Shown piece after piece: positions 52,680 to 62,960 of a DNA stretch of 64,000 nt. Within the stretch, counting starts at the first letter, position 1. Each line of letters opens with the position of its first letter. A program made the translations under genes and the position numbers. The DNA is from Candidatus Thorarchaeota archaeon (lineage in GTDB: Archaea; Asgardarchaeota; Thorarchaeia; Thorarchaeales; Thorarchaeaceae): NCBI GenBank assembly GCA_016840385.1, contig JAEOSL010000003.1, positions 58,402 through 122,401 of the forward strand. The letters run 5' to 3'. The notes beneath the pieces were generated by a model. That model was not told the origin of the DNA. It was given only the letters and a program-made list of their open reading frames with translations, and searched no databases.

Positions 52680-52973
52680 TCAAACCATCTTCAAAATCTT
52701 GGAGTCACCGGGTTTAATGATTGCAATAGCAGAAACCATGAATGGTTTACCTACAGTTTCACCGAGATCCCATGATGTGCCTTCAAACACTTGAACTTTG
52801 ATTTCAGCTAGCTGAGCATATCTCTCAATGTCTGCAGCTTCATTCTTTGGGCAGTTCGCAGCTACTACTACTAATTTTGCCTCACCTTTCTTTATGGCAT
52901 CGATTGATGACTTTGCTCCGATTTTGCATTCACCTGTGCTTACTGCGCTTGCAATTGGTTGATTCAGGCTCAT
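52680..52973 (-). CDS. rpl30e: Ribosomal protein eL30 (L30e)
   Basis: 97 aa, L7Ae-fold: GECKIGAKSSIDAIKKGEAKLVVVAANCPKNEAADIERYAQLAEIKVQVFEGTSWDLG. ATG follows GAGGT. Standard position after rpoA2. A leader with TATA-like TTTAAAC precedes it at about 53005, so an internal promoter is possible. Confidence 0.95.
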   Translation of the reverse strand: MSLNQPIASAVSTGECKIGAKSSIDAIKKGEAKLVVVAANCPKNEAADIERYAQLAEIKVQVFEGTSWDLGETVGKPFMVSAIAIIKPGDSKILKMV

Positions 52974-53069
52974 ATTATGGACCTCATTGATGTTTGTTTA
53001 AACACCTGATTAAGTTGCGTCAAAAGGCATTCTGTTTTAATGCTTCCGTCGTGGACTCTCCAGGTGTTC

Positions 53070-54422
<1,353 letters not shown>

Positions 54423-54434
54423 CTAGACCTCCCC

Positions 54435-57092
54435 TTATTCGACTCTTGCTTTTCCGATGACTTTCTCGATAACTATGTCTATGTTCACAGAACGACCGTG
54501 ATCGGATTTACTCGGATCAACACCATCATCTCCAAAGCGGAATTGTACAATTCTTCCAGGAGCTGTTCGAACGGTACCATCAGTTTCAACCTTAAGGTCT
54601 TGAAGAGCAGTCATGAGACGTCTCTGCATGTATCCTGAGGTTGAAGTTCGTACTGCAGTGTCTACGAGTCCTTCGCGACCACCTGCTGCATGGAACCAGT
54701 ATTCAATGGGATCCAGACCACTCTTGTAACTCGATGTGACAAATCCTCGTGCTCTTGCACCAAGATTTCCTCTCTCGAAGTGTGGTAGAGTTCTTCCAAC
54801 ATATCCTCTGCTAATTCGTTCACCACGAACCGCTTGCTGTCCTACAACAGCAGCCATCTGAGATAGGTTAAGCCGTGAACCTCGAGCACCAGTTTGTGCC
54901 ATGATAACTGCAGTGTTCTCCAGACCAAGGTGTTCTCCTGCAACAGCACCGGCTGAGTCACGTGCTTCAGCTAAAGTGGCCATAATTCGCTGTTCCAATG
55001 TTTCCAAAAGAGTCTGACCTGGGTTGGGATCAAGTTCACCTCTTTGATAGGTTTCAATGAGTTGATTCACTTTCGCATCAGCGTCTGAAAGGATTCTCTT
55101 GATTCTCTGAGATGCAGCACGTGGAAGTGTTACATCATTCAGACCCATTGAAAAGCCCCTATCAGTAATCAATCGGACAAGGAGTTTTCCTACCGAGTCC
55201 ATAAAGATTCTGGCTGTAGTGGAACCATTCTCTTTGATTATTCGATGGAATAATGAGTCGGGTTCACCTGCACCGAAGGCTTTCTCATCAACAACACCAA
55301 ATGTCAGATTCCCATCACGAACTACCACGTAAGAATCAAAGTCACAGTCCTCACGCTTGCAAACAGTGCATTTTCTGCAGATGTTTGCCTTGAATGAGAT
55401 ATTGATTCCTTCAGGAATGAATATGCTAAAGATCTGTTTTCCAGTCCATAATTCGACTGGAGCCTTGATAGCTGGCGGTGGAAGTACGAGTTCGTAATCT
55501 GCTGTAGCCAATAACTGGTTTACTTGGTCCTTGGTAAGTAGATTGGATTTACGTGTTAGTAGAAATGCTGAGGAGATATAGTCCTGTAGTGCTCCAATGA
55601 TGGGACCACCGTATCGTGGTGACAGGATTTGTTCCTGCACACGCATGAGAACTCTTGCTTCTGCACGAGATTCTTCAGATTGTGGAACATGCAGGTTCAT
55701 TTCATCACCATCAAAGTCTGCGTTATATGGTGGACAGACATAAAGTGAAAGTCTGAATGTCCTATATGGCATGACCCGGACCTCGTGAGCCATGATTGAC
55801 ATTCTGTGTAGGGATGGCTGTCTGTTGAATAGTACAATATCACCGTTGGCTAGATGACGTTCAACGATGAATCCTGGTTCAATAGTATCTGCAATAATTG
55901 ATCTATCCTTGACAAATCTAAGGTCTACTCGACGACCATCAGTTCTAATCAAGTAATTACAACCAGGATGTCTGTCAGGACCTCGAATAACCAAATCCTT
56001 CATTTCTTGAATGTTCCACTCGGTGATACGTTGTGGAATTGTAAGAATCTTAGCTATCTGTTCTGGAACACCAACCTCGTTCATACTTAGGTTTGGATCT
56101 GGTGATATTACAGTACGGGCTGAGAAGTCGACTCGTTTTCCAGAAAGATTGGAACGGAAACGACCTTCCTTGCCCTTTAATCTCTGAGCCAGGGTCCTTA
56201 GTGCTCTGCCAGACCTATGTCTTGCTGGAGGAATTCCGCTCACTCCATTATCGAAATAGGTTGTACAATGATACTGAAGTAGTTCCCAAAGATCTTCAAC
56301 GATTAGTTGGGGTGCTCCAGCATCAAGATTCTCACGTAATCTTTGATTAATTCTGATGATGTCAATGAGTTTGTGGCTCAGGTCGTCCTCACTTCTAACT
56401 CCAGATTCTAGCGTAATAGATGGTCTCACAGTGACTGGGGGAACAGAAAGAACAGTCAAAATCGCCCATTCAAGACGAGCAGCTTCAGGGTTGATACCAA
56501 GAAGTCGATAGTCGTCATCTTGAATATTCTCAAGACGTGCTCTAACATCAATAGGGGTCAATCTTACTGAACCAGCTTCACCAACCTCGTAGATAGATGT
56601 AGGCTTCTCCAACTTCAATTTGAGTTGCGGTGCTTCACAGTGTGGACAAGCTTTGCCCTTTGCTGCACGTTTCAGAATCTCGTTAGAGAGATTAGCAGTC
56701 TTTTGACCAATTTCGGGGTATCTCTTGAAGAGCTTCTGGTAATGGTCAATCTCTTCATCACTCAGAAGAACTCTGTTGCATTCTCTGCATATTGCTCGAA
56801 GTACTTTGTGAATGACTTTTGCATAACCTTCATGCATGATTGGTCGTGCAAGCTCAATGTGACCAAAATGACCTGGGCAATTACCCACTCGATTTCCACA
56901 GGTCTTACAACGCTGACCCGGATCAATTACACCCAATTTGGGATCCATGATACCTGAGTCAATTGGATATCCGTCTTCGTCGTAAGTATCAGCTACTACA
57001 ATCTGTGCGATAGACATCTTACGGATATCTTCGGGGGATAATAGTCCAAATTCAATTGAATCAATCTTTTTTGTTGTGAGTCCCGAAATCAT
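54435..57092 (-). CDS. rpoA1: RNA polymerase subunit A'
   Basis: 885 aa. The catalytic NADFDGDEMN motif binds the two-metal active site. The zinc-binding N-terminus CKTCGNRVGNCPGHFGHIEL and the RFRSNLSGKRVDFSARTVISPDPNL switch region are intact. The A subunit is split into A' and A'' as in most archaea. It starts directly after the rpoB stop. Confidence 0.97.
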   Translation of the reverse strand: MISGLTTKKIDSIEFGLLSPEDIRKMSIAQIVVADTYDEDGYPIDSGIMDPKLGVIDPGQRCKTCGNRVGNCPGHFGHIELARPIMHEGYAKVIHKVLRAICRECNRVLLSDEEIDHYQKLFKRYPEIGQKTANLSNEILKRAAKGKACPHCEAPQLKLKLEKPTSIYEVGEAGSVRLTPIDVRARLENIQDDDYRLLGINPEAARLEWAILTVLSVPPVTVRPSITLESGVRSEDDLSHKLIDIIRINQRLRENLDAGAPQLIVEDLWELLQYHCTTYFDNGVSGIPPARHRSGRALRTLAQRLKGKEGRFRSNLSGKRVDFSARTVISPDPNLSMNEVGVPEQIAKILTIPQRITEWNIQEMKDLVIRGPDRHPGCNYLIRTDGRRVDLRFVKDRSIIADTIEPGFIVERHLANGDIVLFNRQPSLHRMSIMAHEVRVMPYRTFRLSLYVCPPYNADFDGDEMNLHVPQSEESRAEARVLMRVQEQILSPRYGGPIIGALQDYISSAFLLTRKSNLLTKDQVNQLLATADYELVLPPPAIKAPVELWTGKQIFSIFIPEGINISFKANICRKCTVCKREDCDFDSYVVVRDGNLTFGVVDEKAFGAGEPDSLFHRIIKENGSTTARIFMDSVGKLLVRLITDRGFSMGLNDVTLPRAASQRIKRILSDADAKVNQLIETYQRGELDPNPGQTLLETLEQRIMATLAEARDSAGAVAGEHLGLENTAVIMAQTGARGSRLNLSQMAAVVGQQAVRGERISRGYVGRTLPHFERGNLGARARGFVTSSYKSGLDPIEYWFHAAGGREGLVDTAVRTSTSGYMQRRLMTALQDLKVETDGTVRTAPGRIVQFRFGDDGVDPSKSDHGRSVNIDIVIEKVIGKARVE

Positions 57093-60000
57093 TTAGATCA
57101 TCTCCTTGAGTCTAAGCCTGGTTGCTAGGCCAAGTGACATCATTTCTTGTATGAGAAGTTTGAATGCATAGGAAACCACTACACTGCTAATCTTGGCATT
57201 TGTACCACAGATTGGACAATAGTATTGGTCCTTGTTACGATCATATACACCAATTAGACCACAGTCTTCACAGACGAGCATGTTACTTTTGTCAGATTCG
57301 TCTAGAAGTCGCCCTTTCAGAAGGATTGCAGCACCATGACCAATGAGTACGTCACGCTCCATCTCTCCGAATCTAAGACCACCTTCTCGTGCACGACCCT
57401 CTGTGGGTTGTCGTGTCAGGATCTGGACTGGTCCTCTTGCTCGAGCGTGGATTTTGTCTGCAACCATGTGGTGTAGTTTCTGGTAGAAGATTACACCTAT
57501 GAAAATGTCTACCTTGAGGCGCTCTCCTGTGATACCAGAATACATAGTTTCACGAGCATTATGCTTGAGACCATGTTTTCGAAGGATGTCAAAGAGTTCT
57601 TCCTCAGTAACTCCACAGAATGGAGTTGCATCTTGCTGCTTCCCAGCCATGCATCCTGCCTTTCCAGCAACCATCTCCAAAATCTGACCAATGGTCATTC
57701 GACTTGGGATAGCATGAGGATTGACTAGCAAATCAGGAACTACACCATCCTCAGTGAACGGCAAGTCCTGCTGTGGAACGATATATCCGATAACTCCCTT
57801 CTGACCATGACGTGATGCATATTTATCGCCAAGTTCTGGTACTCGAAGGTCGCGTACTTTCACTTTGACTAAGCGATTGCCATCAATAGTTTCAGTAAGG
57901 ATAACGCTGTCAACAACGCCTGCTTCACCATGACGTACAGCAACTGAAGTTTCACGACGATTCGGTGAAGCAATCTCAAATTCAGAGTATTCTTCTAAGA
58001 ATCTTGGTGGGGAAGTTCTACCAATGAGTACGTCGCCACCTAATACTTCTACTTCAGTTTCGATTATTCCATCTTCACCGAGATTCCTGTAAGATTCTGA
58101 TGCTCTGTATCCTCTAACGCTGCGATCTGGAATTTCGAAGCGATCTTCCTGACCGCCAGGATACTTTCGTTCTTCACTCTCGTAAACACGAGCGAATGTG
58201 CTTCTACCAAGACCACGCTCGATTGAAGCCTTGTTCATGATAAGTGCGTCTTCAATATTATAGCCTTCAAAGGACAATATTGCAACTACAAAGTTCTGTC
58301 CTGCTGGGCGTTCCTCATAACCAATAGAATCCATTGCACGAGTCTTTACCATTGGGATTTGTGGGTAATGGAAAAAGTGGGAACGTGTATCTGCACGGAA
58401 TCTGAAATTAGCAGCTGGAACTCCAACTGATTGTTTAGCCATACCAGCCATGTACACATTACGTGGTGACTGATTCCGCTCTGGAAATGGTATCAATGCA
58501 GCAGAAATACCAAGGATAGTAGATGGAACAATCTCCATGTGAGTTGTGTTATCTTGCATCTCTGGAGGGTACATTGCAATGAGTGCATTCTCTTCTTCCT
58601 CAGCATCAATAAACTCTACAATTCCGTTCCTGAGCAGGTCTGGAAAGCCCCACTCACCATCGACAACCATCCGCAGATGCTCGTCAGTAAGACGGCTCTT
58701 ATCTTTCTCAGTGACAATTACTGGTCTTCGTACCCTACCTGCATCACAATTGACTTGAACTTCATGGGTATCTTCGTAGTAAGCAACATTTGTTTGACCA
58801 TCGATTTCACCCGCTCGACGTTTCTGTCGCAGTGTTTTTACTAACACTTGGGGAGCATTGTGAATTCCGACTAGTCTTCCATTGAGAAAGACGTCTGATC
58901 CAGCACGACCACGTTTACCGAGTAGTTTCTCAATTGGTTCTGTTTCGGACTTGAGCATTACACGTTCGATGGCATCTTCATCGGTACCAACAGAGATGTA
59001 GGACATCATAGCGAGGTTCTTGACTAGCCCGCAATTTGGTCCTTCGGGGGTTTCGTTTGGACAGATTTTACCCCAGTGTGTGGAATGCAAGTCTCGTGCT
59101 TCGAAGTGTGGTTGTGAGCGTGAGAGTGGGGAAACAACTCTTCTGAGGTGTGAAAGTGAAGAGATATAATTTGTACGATCGAGTAGCTGTGAAACTCCAG
59201 CCTTGCCACCAACCCAATTTCCTGTGGCTAAAGCATGTTTCAGTCGCTGTGTGATTACATCTGCTCGAACTGCGGTTCGGATGTTAGGTTTCCGACCTCT
59301 TACTGCAGTACGTTCAAGCTGATATTTGATATCACGTGTTAGAGAATAAAGTGCAACTCTGAACAGTGACATGAGAAGGTCACCTGATAGTTTGAGTCTC
59401 TTGTTTGCATAGTGGTCCTTGTCATCAGGAGTTCGTTTGTTAAGAACGAGTTCAATTAAGCGTTCAACCATCTGACCAAGATAGTATGCCTTGTGAAGTC
59501 GGGTATCATCTTCAGTTCCAATATGGGGGAGCAGATAACGATCTAGTACTTTCTCGGCTCGTGCTAGTCTGTACTCTTTGGTCTGACCAACTGCAACACG
59601 TTTTCCAATGAAATCAAGAGCGTTTGTTCTTGTTGTACCACCTTCATCTTCCTTCATGGCATTGATTGGTGCTGACTGTTCAATTGTAACAATCAATTCG
59701 TTACGGAGTTCGTCGTCATCTGAGATAACGTCAACAATTTCTCTATCCTGCTCTAGTCCCAGAGCTTTCATGAGAATTGCTAGAGGAATCTTTCCTGGAA
59801 CAGATGGGAATGACACTCTAAGTTCACCAGTTCTTTTTCTTTCAATGGTGACAGGGGCTCTGAATCCTCGAGAGGTAGAGAATACTTTGGCAATGTGAGT
59901 AAAGCTCGAGCTCTTGCTAGCCTCTTCAATGAGGATTCGATTTGGCGCCAAATCTTCTTGTGTAACTAATACTCGTTCTGAGCCGTTGATAATGAAGTAA

Positions 60001-60461
60001 CCACCAGGGTCTTTCGGGTCTTCGCCAAGGGCAATCAATTCTTCAGCAGATTTGCCAAAGAGATGACATTGTTCGCTTCGAAGCATAATAGGCATGTTGC
60101 CAACATAGACCTTCAAGGTTTCAAGCCTTGTTGAAACCGACCCCTCTTTTCGAACAGGAGTCATATGAAGGAAGAGCTTGCTGGCATAGGTGAGATTTCT
60201 AATCCTAGCCTCGTTGGGGTTGAGGTTATGCTCACTCCCATCTGCTTCTCGGATCGTAGGTTTTCCAATCTCAATCTCGCCAAGTTCGACGATATAACCT
60301 TCGATCTTAGGAGTCAGCTTTCCGACACTGTCAACTACTTGCTGAAGCTCCTCTCGTATAAACCCATTAAATGAGTCAAGATGCTGGCCTACTAACCCGT
60401 AATGGTCGAAGAATGCCTCGATTACTGGCCAATACTTGTCTCTATCTGTACCCGATGCCAT
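57093..60461 (-). CDS. rpoB: RNA polymerase subunit B (unsplit)
   Basis: 1122 aa, a complete B subunit rather than the B'/B'' pair of some archaea. Features include NETPEGPNCGLVKNLA, GYNIEDALIMNKASIERGL, DKYASRHGQKGVIG and the C-terminal zinc site CEDCG...CPIC. ATG follows GGTGTGAT. RpoH, which often precedes rpoB in archaea, is not present; tRNA-Lys lies upstream instead. Confidence 0.97.
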   Translation of the reverse strand: MASGTDRDKYWPVIEAFFDHYGLVGQHLDSFNGFIREELQQVVDSVGKLTPKIEGYIVELGEIEIGKPTIREADGSEHNLNPNEARIRNLTYASKLFLHMTPVRKEGSVSTRLETLKVYVGNMPIMLRSEQCHLFGKSAEELIALGEDPKDPGGYFIINGSERVLVTQEDLAPNRILIEEASKSSSFTHIAKVFSTSRGFRAPVTIERKRTGELRVSFPSVPGKIPLAILMKALGLEQDREIVDVISDDDELRNELIVTIEQSAPINAMKEDEGGTTRTNALDFIGKRVAVGQTKEYRLARAEKVLDRYLLPHIGTEDDTRLHKAYYLGQMVERLIELVLNKRTPDDKDHYANKRLKLSGDLLMSLFRVALYSLTRDIKYQLERTAVRGRKPNIRTAVRADVITQRLKHALATGNWVGGKAGVSQLLDRTNYISSLSHLRRVVSPLSRSQPHFEARDLHSTHWGKICPNETPEGPNCGLVKNLAMMSYISVGTDEDAIERVMLKSETEPIEKLLGKRGRAGSDVFLNGRLVGIHNAPQVLVKTLRQKRRAGEIDGQTNVAYYEDTHEVQVNCDAGRVRRPVIVTEKDKSRLTDEHLRMVVDGEWGFPDLLRNGIVEFIDAEEEENALIAMYPPEMQDNTTHMEIVPSTILGISAALIPFPERNQSPRNVYMAGMAKQSVGVPAANFRFRADTRSHFFHYPQIPMVKTRAMDSIGYEERPAGQNFVVAILSFEGYNIEDALIMNKASIERGLGRSTFARVYESEERKYPGGQEDRFEIPDRSVRGYRASESYRNLGEDGIIETEVEVLGGDVLIGRTSPPRFLEEYSEFEIASPNRRETSVAVRHGEAGVVDSVILTETIDGNRLVKVKVRDLRVPELGDKYASRHGQKGVIGYIVPQQDLPFTEDGVVPDLLVNPHAIPSRMTIGQILEMVAGKAGCMAGKQQDATPFCGVTEEELFDILRKHGLKHNARETMYSGITGERLKVDIFIGVIFYQKLHHMVADKIHARARGPVQILTRQPTEGRAREGGLRFGEMERDVLIGHGAAILLKGRLLDESDKSNMLVCEDCGLIGVYDRNKDQYYCPICGTNAKISSVVVSYAFKLLIQEMMSLGLATRLRLKEMI

Positions 60462-60625
60462 AACTAATCACACCGTGAGCGTGAAGGACGGGGGAACTAC
60501 TGTTTGCATGTACGCTTCCCAACGCTTAGAACTCAGAAATCCGAGCTCACACATCTGCTACAATAGCCGCCCCGTTGTTTTTTACTCTGACAAATCTACA
60601 CTTGGTCCACACATGCCAAGGTCAG

Positions 60626-60734
60626 TGGCGGGCTCGGCGGGATTTGAACCCGCGGCCAGTCCCCGATACAAGAGATGACTCTCCTGATCATCAGGTTAAA
60701 AGCCTGCTGCGCTACCTATCTGCGCCACGAGCCC
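60626..60734 (-). tRNA. tRNA-Lys (anticodon UUU) with a noncanonical intron
   Basis: Acceptor GGGCTCG/CGAGCCC, discriminator G and encoded CCA; D-arm GCGC/GCGC; anticodon stem GCAGG with loop CTTTTAA; T-arm GCGGG TTCAAAT CCCGC. A 32-nt insert (60660-60691) lies between positions 42 and 43: removing it restores CCTGC opposite GCAGG and a five-base variable loop. A CCTGA TGA TCAGG hairpin at the junction suggests a bulge-helix-bulge splice site. Confidence 0.9.
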
Positions 60735-61031
60735 CTGATGTCCAGACGGACACTAGTCTAGGACCGTCAATGACCTCCTACATGACAAAAAGTCCCGTGT
60801 TTGTTACTTATGGTCATGCATGAATGGGAAGCAGTTCTGTCTGAGCAAAGGACGGGGAATTGTGTAACCATAAAAGGATTACGATAAAACAACGAAATGG
60901 CGTTACATCTAGGGGCGGTTTGGCTGTGTGAGCCAATTTAGTATACGCTTCGGACGGTAATAAACTTACTCAGCTTTTGATTCGCGTGTTGACCACAAGA
61001 GAAATTTGATACGAATATCCATCAAAAGGTC
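60735..61031. other. Intergenic region between tRNA-Lys and the HExxxH gene
   Basis: About 300 bp holding the tRNA-Lys promoter (minus) and the promoter of the plus-strand gene. No conserved gene is visible; a short frame crossing the tRNA is a shadow. A possible rightward TATA element is TTTAGTATAC near 60936. Confidence 0.35.
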
Positions 61032-62021
61032 ATGAACAAACCCATAGTCGTTGAATCAAATCTTGTTCCAAATCTTTTGCAGTTCATTCTAGTTGGATTA
61101 GAAGCTGGTGGATTTCATAAGATGGCTCATCCTGCTTATCGAGACGAGTATTCTTTGTGGATTTCGCAGGAAAGAAGAGATTTCTTTTCAGATGTTTTTA
61201 GTAAATTGGAAGGTGTGAGTTCTTCAACATGGTTTGCTCTATTGTATCAGATTCCAGCGTACCTTGCTGACGATACTCTTGATTCACTATTAGATGTGAT
61301 TGGGTTACTGAGTAAACAGGATACTAGGTCGGTCATTGAAAGATATCCTGAAAAAGCCGTTTTGATTGAACGATATATTCCAAAATCTGATTTTCATATG
61401 TATTTAGGATTCAAAGGAAAACCGATTGGATCTTGGCCGAAACTTTTGCAAGTATTTTCAGATATTGTTGAAGAAACCTACAATAATCTCTATGCTGAAC
61501 GATGGAAAATTATCAAACCGTCTCTTGTTACTGTCAGCCAACAGCTCAACAGTGATTTTTTGGGAGGATTTGATTGGGTTAATTGGTGGGAGGAAAGAAC
61601 AGGAATTAGTTTCGTATATCCCCACTTCCAAGTTGAACTAATAGATGCAATGACCACTATGGGAACTTCGTTGCTTGCTGAAAGAGATGGATTCTACGCT
61701 CATGTAGATCCCATACGCATTGCTACAATGATTTCGCATGAAATCTGTACTCATATGTTATTCAGTAAAGATGCTCTTACAAATGATGTAGTGGGTCCAT
61801 TAATGAGAGATAATTTAGAACAATACCTGAGGACTGTTGAAGTAATCTCCTGGGCGACTAATAGGGAGTTTGTTGATGAACTTGGATGGAAGTGGACTAT
61901 GGAGAAATCGTTTGACTGGATTGGACCTCAAAAAGACAAAGTTTCTGCTCTTGTAGGAAATATGGAAGTAGAAGATTATTGGGATATAATGAGAGAAGGC
62001 TATTCATTAATGGGAAAATGA
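61032..62021 (+). CDS. Hypothetical protein with HExxxH motif
   Basis: 329 aa, mostly helical, no signal peptide. HEICTH (His236, Glu237, His241) in the segment IATMISHEICTHMLF is a helix-borne HExxxH, as in some metal-dependent hydrolases; a downstream Glu/Asp ligand may be in DNLEQYLRTVEVISW. The family is not recognised. AT-rich, with an AAAGGTC ribosome-like site just before the ATG. It sits between the rpo cluster and TnpB-derived elements. Confidence 0.5.
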   Translation: MNKPIVVESNLVPNLLQFILVGLEAGGFHKMAHPAYRDEYSLWISQERRDFFSDVFSKLEGVSSSTWFALLYQIPAYLADDTLDSLLDVIGLLSKQDTRSVIERYPEKAVLIERYIPKSDFHMYLGFKGKPIGSWPKLLQVFSDIVEETYNNLYAERWKIIKPSLVTVSQQLNSDFLGGFDWVNWWEERTGISFVYPHFQVELIDAMTTMGTSLLAERDGFYAHVDPIRIATMISHEICTHMLFSKDALTNDVVGPLMRDNLEQYLRTVEVISWATNREFVDELGWKWTMEKSFDWIGPQKDKVSALVGNMEVEDYWDIMREGYSLMGK

Positions 62022-62069
62022 TCTGAACATTATAGCTTCTCCGACAAGTTTAATAGAAAACCAGAATTG

Positions 62070-62136
62070 TCGCAGTCGAACGGATGCCCGTTTAGTATAA
62101 TAGGTGCAATCCGGGTAGGCGAAACCCGGACTGCGA
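62070..62136. repeat. Structured palindromic element
   Basis: TCGCAGTC (62070-62077) pairs with GACTGCGA (62129-62136). Inside are an AACGG/CCGTT hairpin and a long GCAATCCGGGT/ACCCGGACTGC hairpin with loop AGGCGAA that competes with the outer stem. It is tRNA-sized but fails as a tRNA in either orientation (no U33, no T-loop). It lies about 50 bp after the HExxxH gene and before TnpB remnant C. Could be a terminator, an ncRNA or an IS-associated fold. Confidence 0.4.
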
Positions 62137-62188
62137 TTGAGTACATAATCCCTCTTGTAAACAAGAAGGGGAGTGAACTCGACTGACC

Positions 62189-62600
62189 GAAACTTCTGTG
62201 TTCCACCCTTTCCCTGCCAAGCGTCACCGCTTTCACGAAATTCGTGAATCAGCAGGAACTTTGTCAACAATCATCGGAATGGGATTCCTCCTGAAGTCCT
62301 GGTTTCTTTCTCCTGCGTTATACTAGATGTATCAGATCTTGTTGCAGAGAGTTTTCCCACAGTTCTTACCACGGCGAGGTCATCATCACTCAACTACATT
62401 TCGTCACCAAAATGTGGAAGGCTCGAATGAGCATAGTGAATAGCCGCGGACTCCCCAAGATTTGATACTGAATCCTTAGAGGAGAGTATAGACTTCCCTT
62501 TAGAAGAAGGCTTCTTCCTTCGAGCTTTCAGTCGCGCGCTTCGTGTTGAATACACAACACTAGCCCACTTACCTAGTCCAACAGTAAGTATCACTATTTC
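62189..62600 (-). mobile_element. IS605/TnpB-derived remnant C
   Basis: On the minus strand it begins with GLGKWASVVYSTRSARLKARR and keeps the tail, though its frame stops early at 62394. The downstream part keeps GGAAT CCC ATTCC and a TTCACGAA/TTCGTGAA hairpin, both changed on both arms relative to the other copies, and ends GAACACAGAAGTTTC at 62189. Coding capacity is lost but RNA structure is preserved. Confidence 0.65.
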
Positions 62601-62637
62601 ATCTATTAAGGTCGTAGATTTATTTTTCCTGTAGGGT

Positions 62638-62737
62638 AGTCCGGTTAGCCTGACCTGTTTCTGATTATTTCATTCATTTTCGTTCATAGGATGCTTTGTC
62701 CGGTCAGTAGTGAAGTCCGGCCAGCATGACCCATTTC
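62638..62737 (+). repeat. Short imperfect direct repeat next to the tnpB right end
   Basis: AGTCCGGTTAGCCTGACC (62638-62655) and AGTCCGGCCAGCATGACC (62714-62731) agree at 15 of 18 bases and are both followed by a T-rich stretch. Origin unknown. Confidence 0.35.
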
Positions 62738-62764
62738 ATAAAGTGAGTGAATATTATCTCTAGT

Positions 62765-62960
62765 GAAACTTCTGTGTTCTGCCCTTCTCATGCCAGTGTC
62801 GCCACCTCTTCGTAATTCTGAAGAATTACAAAAATTAGCAAGAGCATTGTCAGCTATCATCGGGATGGAATCCCTCCTGAAGACCTGGCTTCTTTCTCCT
62901 GTTTGATTGCTGGAGCATCAGTTCCAGCCACAGAGAGAGTTTCCACAGTTTTTACCACGG
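62765..62960 (-). ncRNA. Predicted omegaRNA/right-end RNA of the TnpB element
   Basis: Covers the last part of tnpB and the conserved noncoding end. Hairpins GGGAT TCC ATCCC (about 62860-62872) and GTAATTC TTCA GAATTAC (62812-62829) correspond to those in the three remnants, where compensating changes occur. The element ends GAACACAGAAGTTTC at 62765; the following bases (62764 downwards) would be the guide by analogy with ISDra2. The 5' end is a guess. Confidence 0.5.

Noticed and set aside
52272..52775. 167-codon plus-strand ORF antisense to nusA and eL30
   Set aside because: Serine/threonine/arginine-rich shadow frame; the minus-strand genes are certain.
62070..62136. Possible tRNA or permuted tRNA
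   Set aside because: The outer stem is tRNA-sized but there is no anticodon loop with U33 and no T-loop in either strand or permutation.
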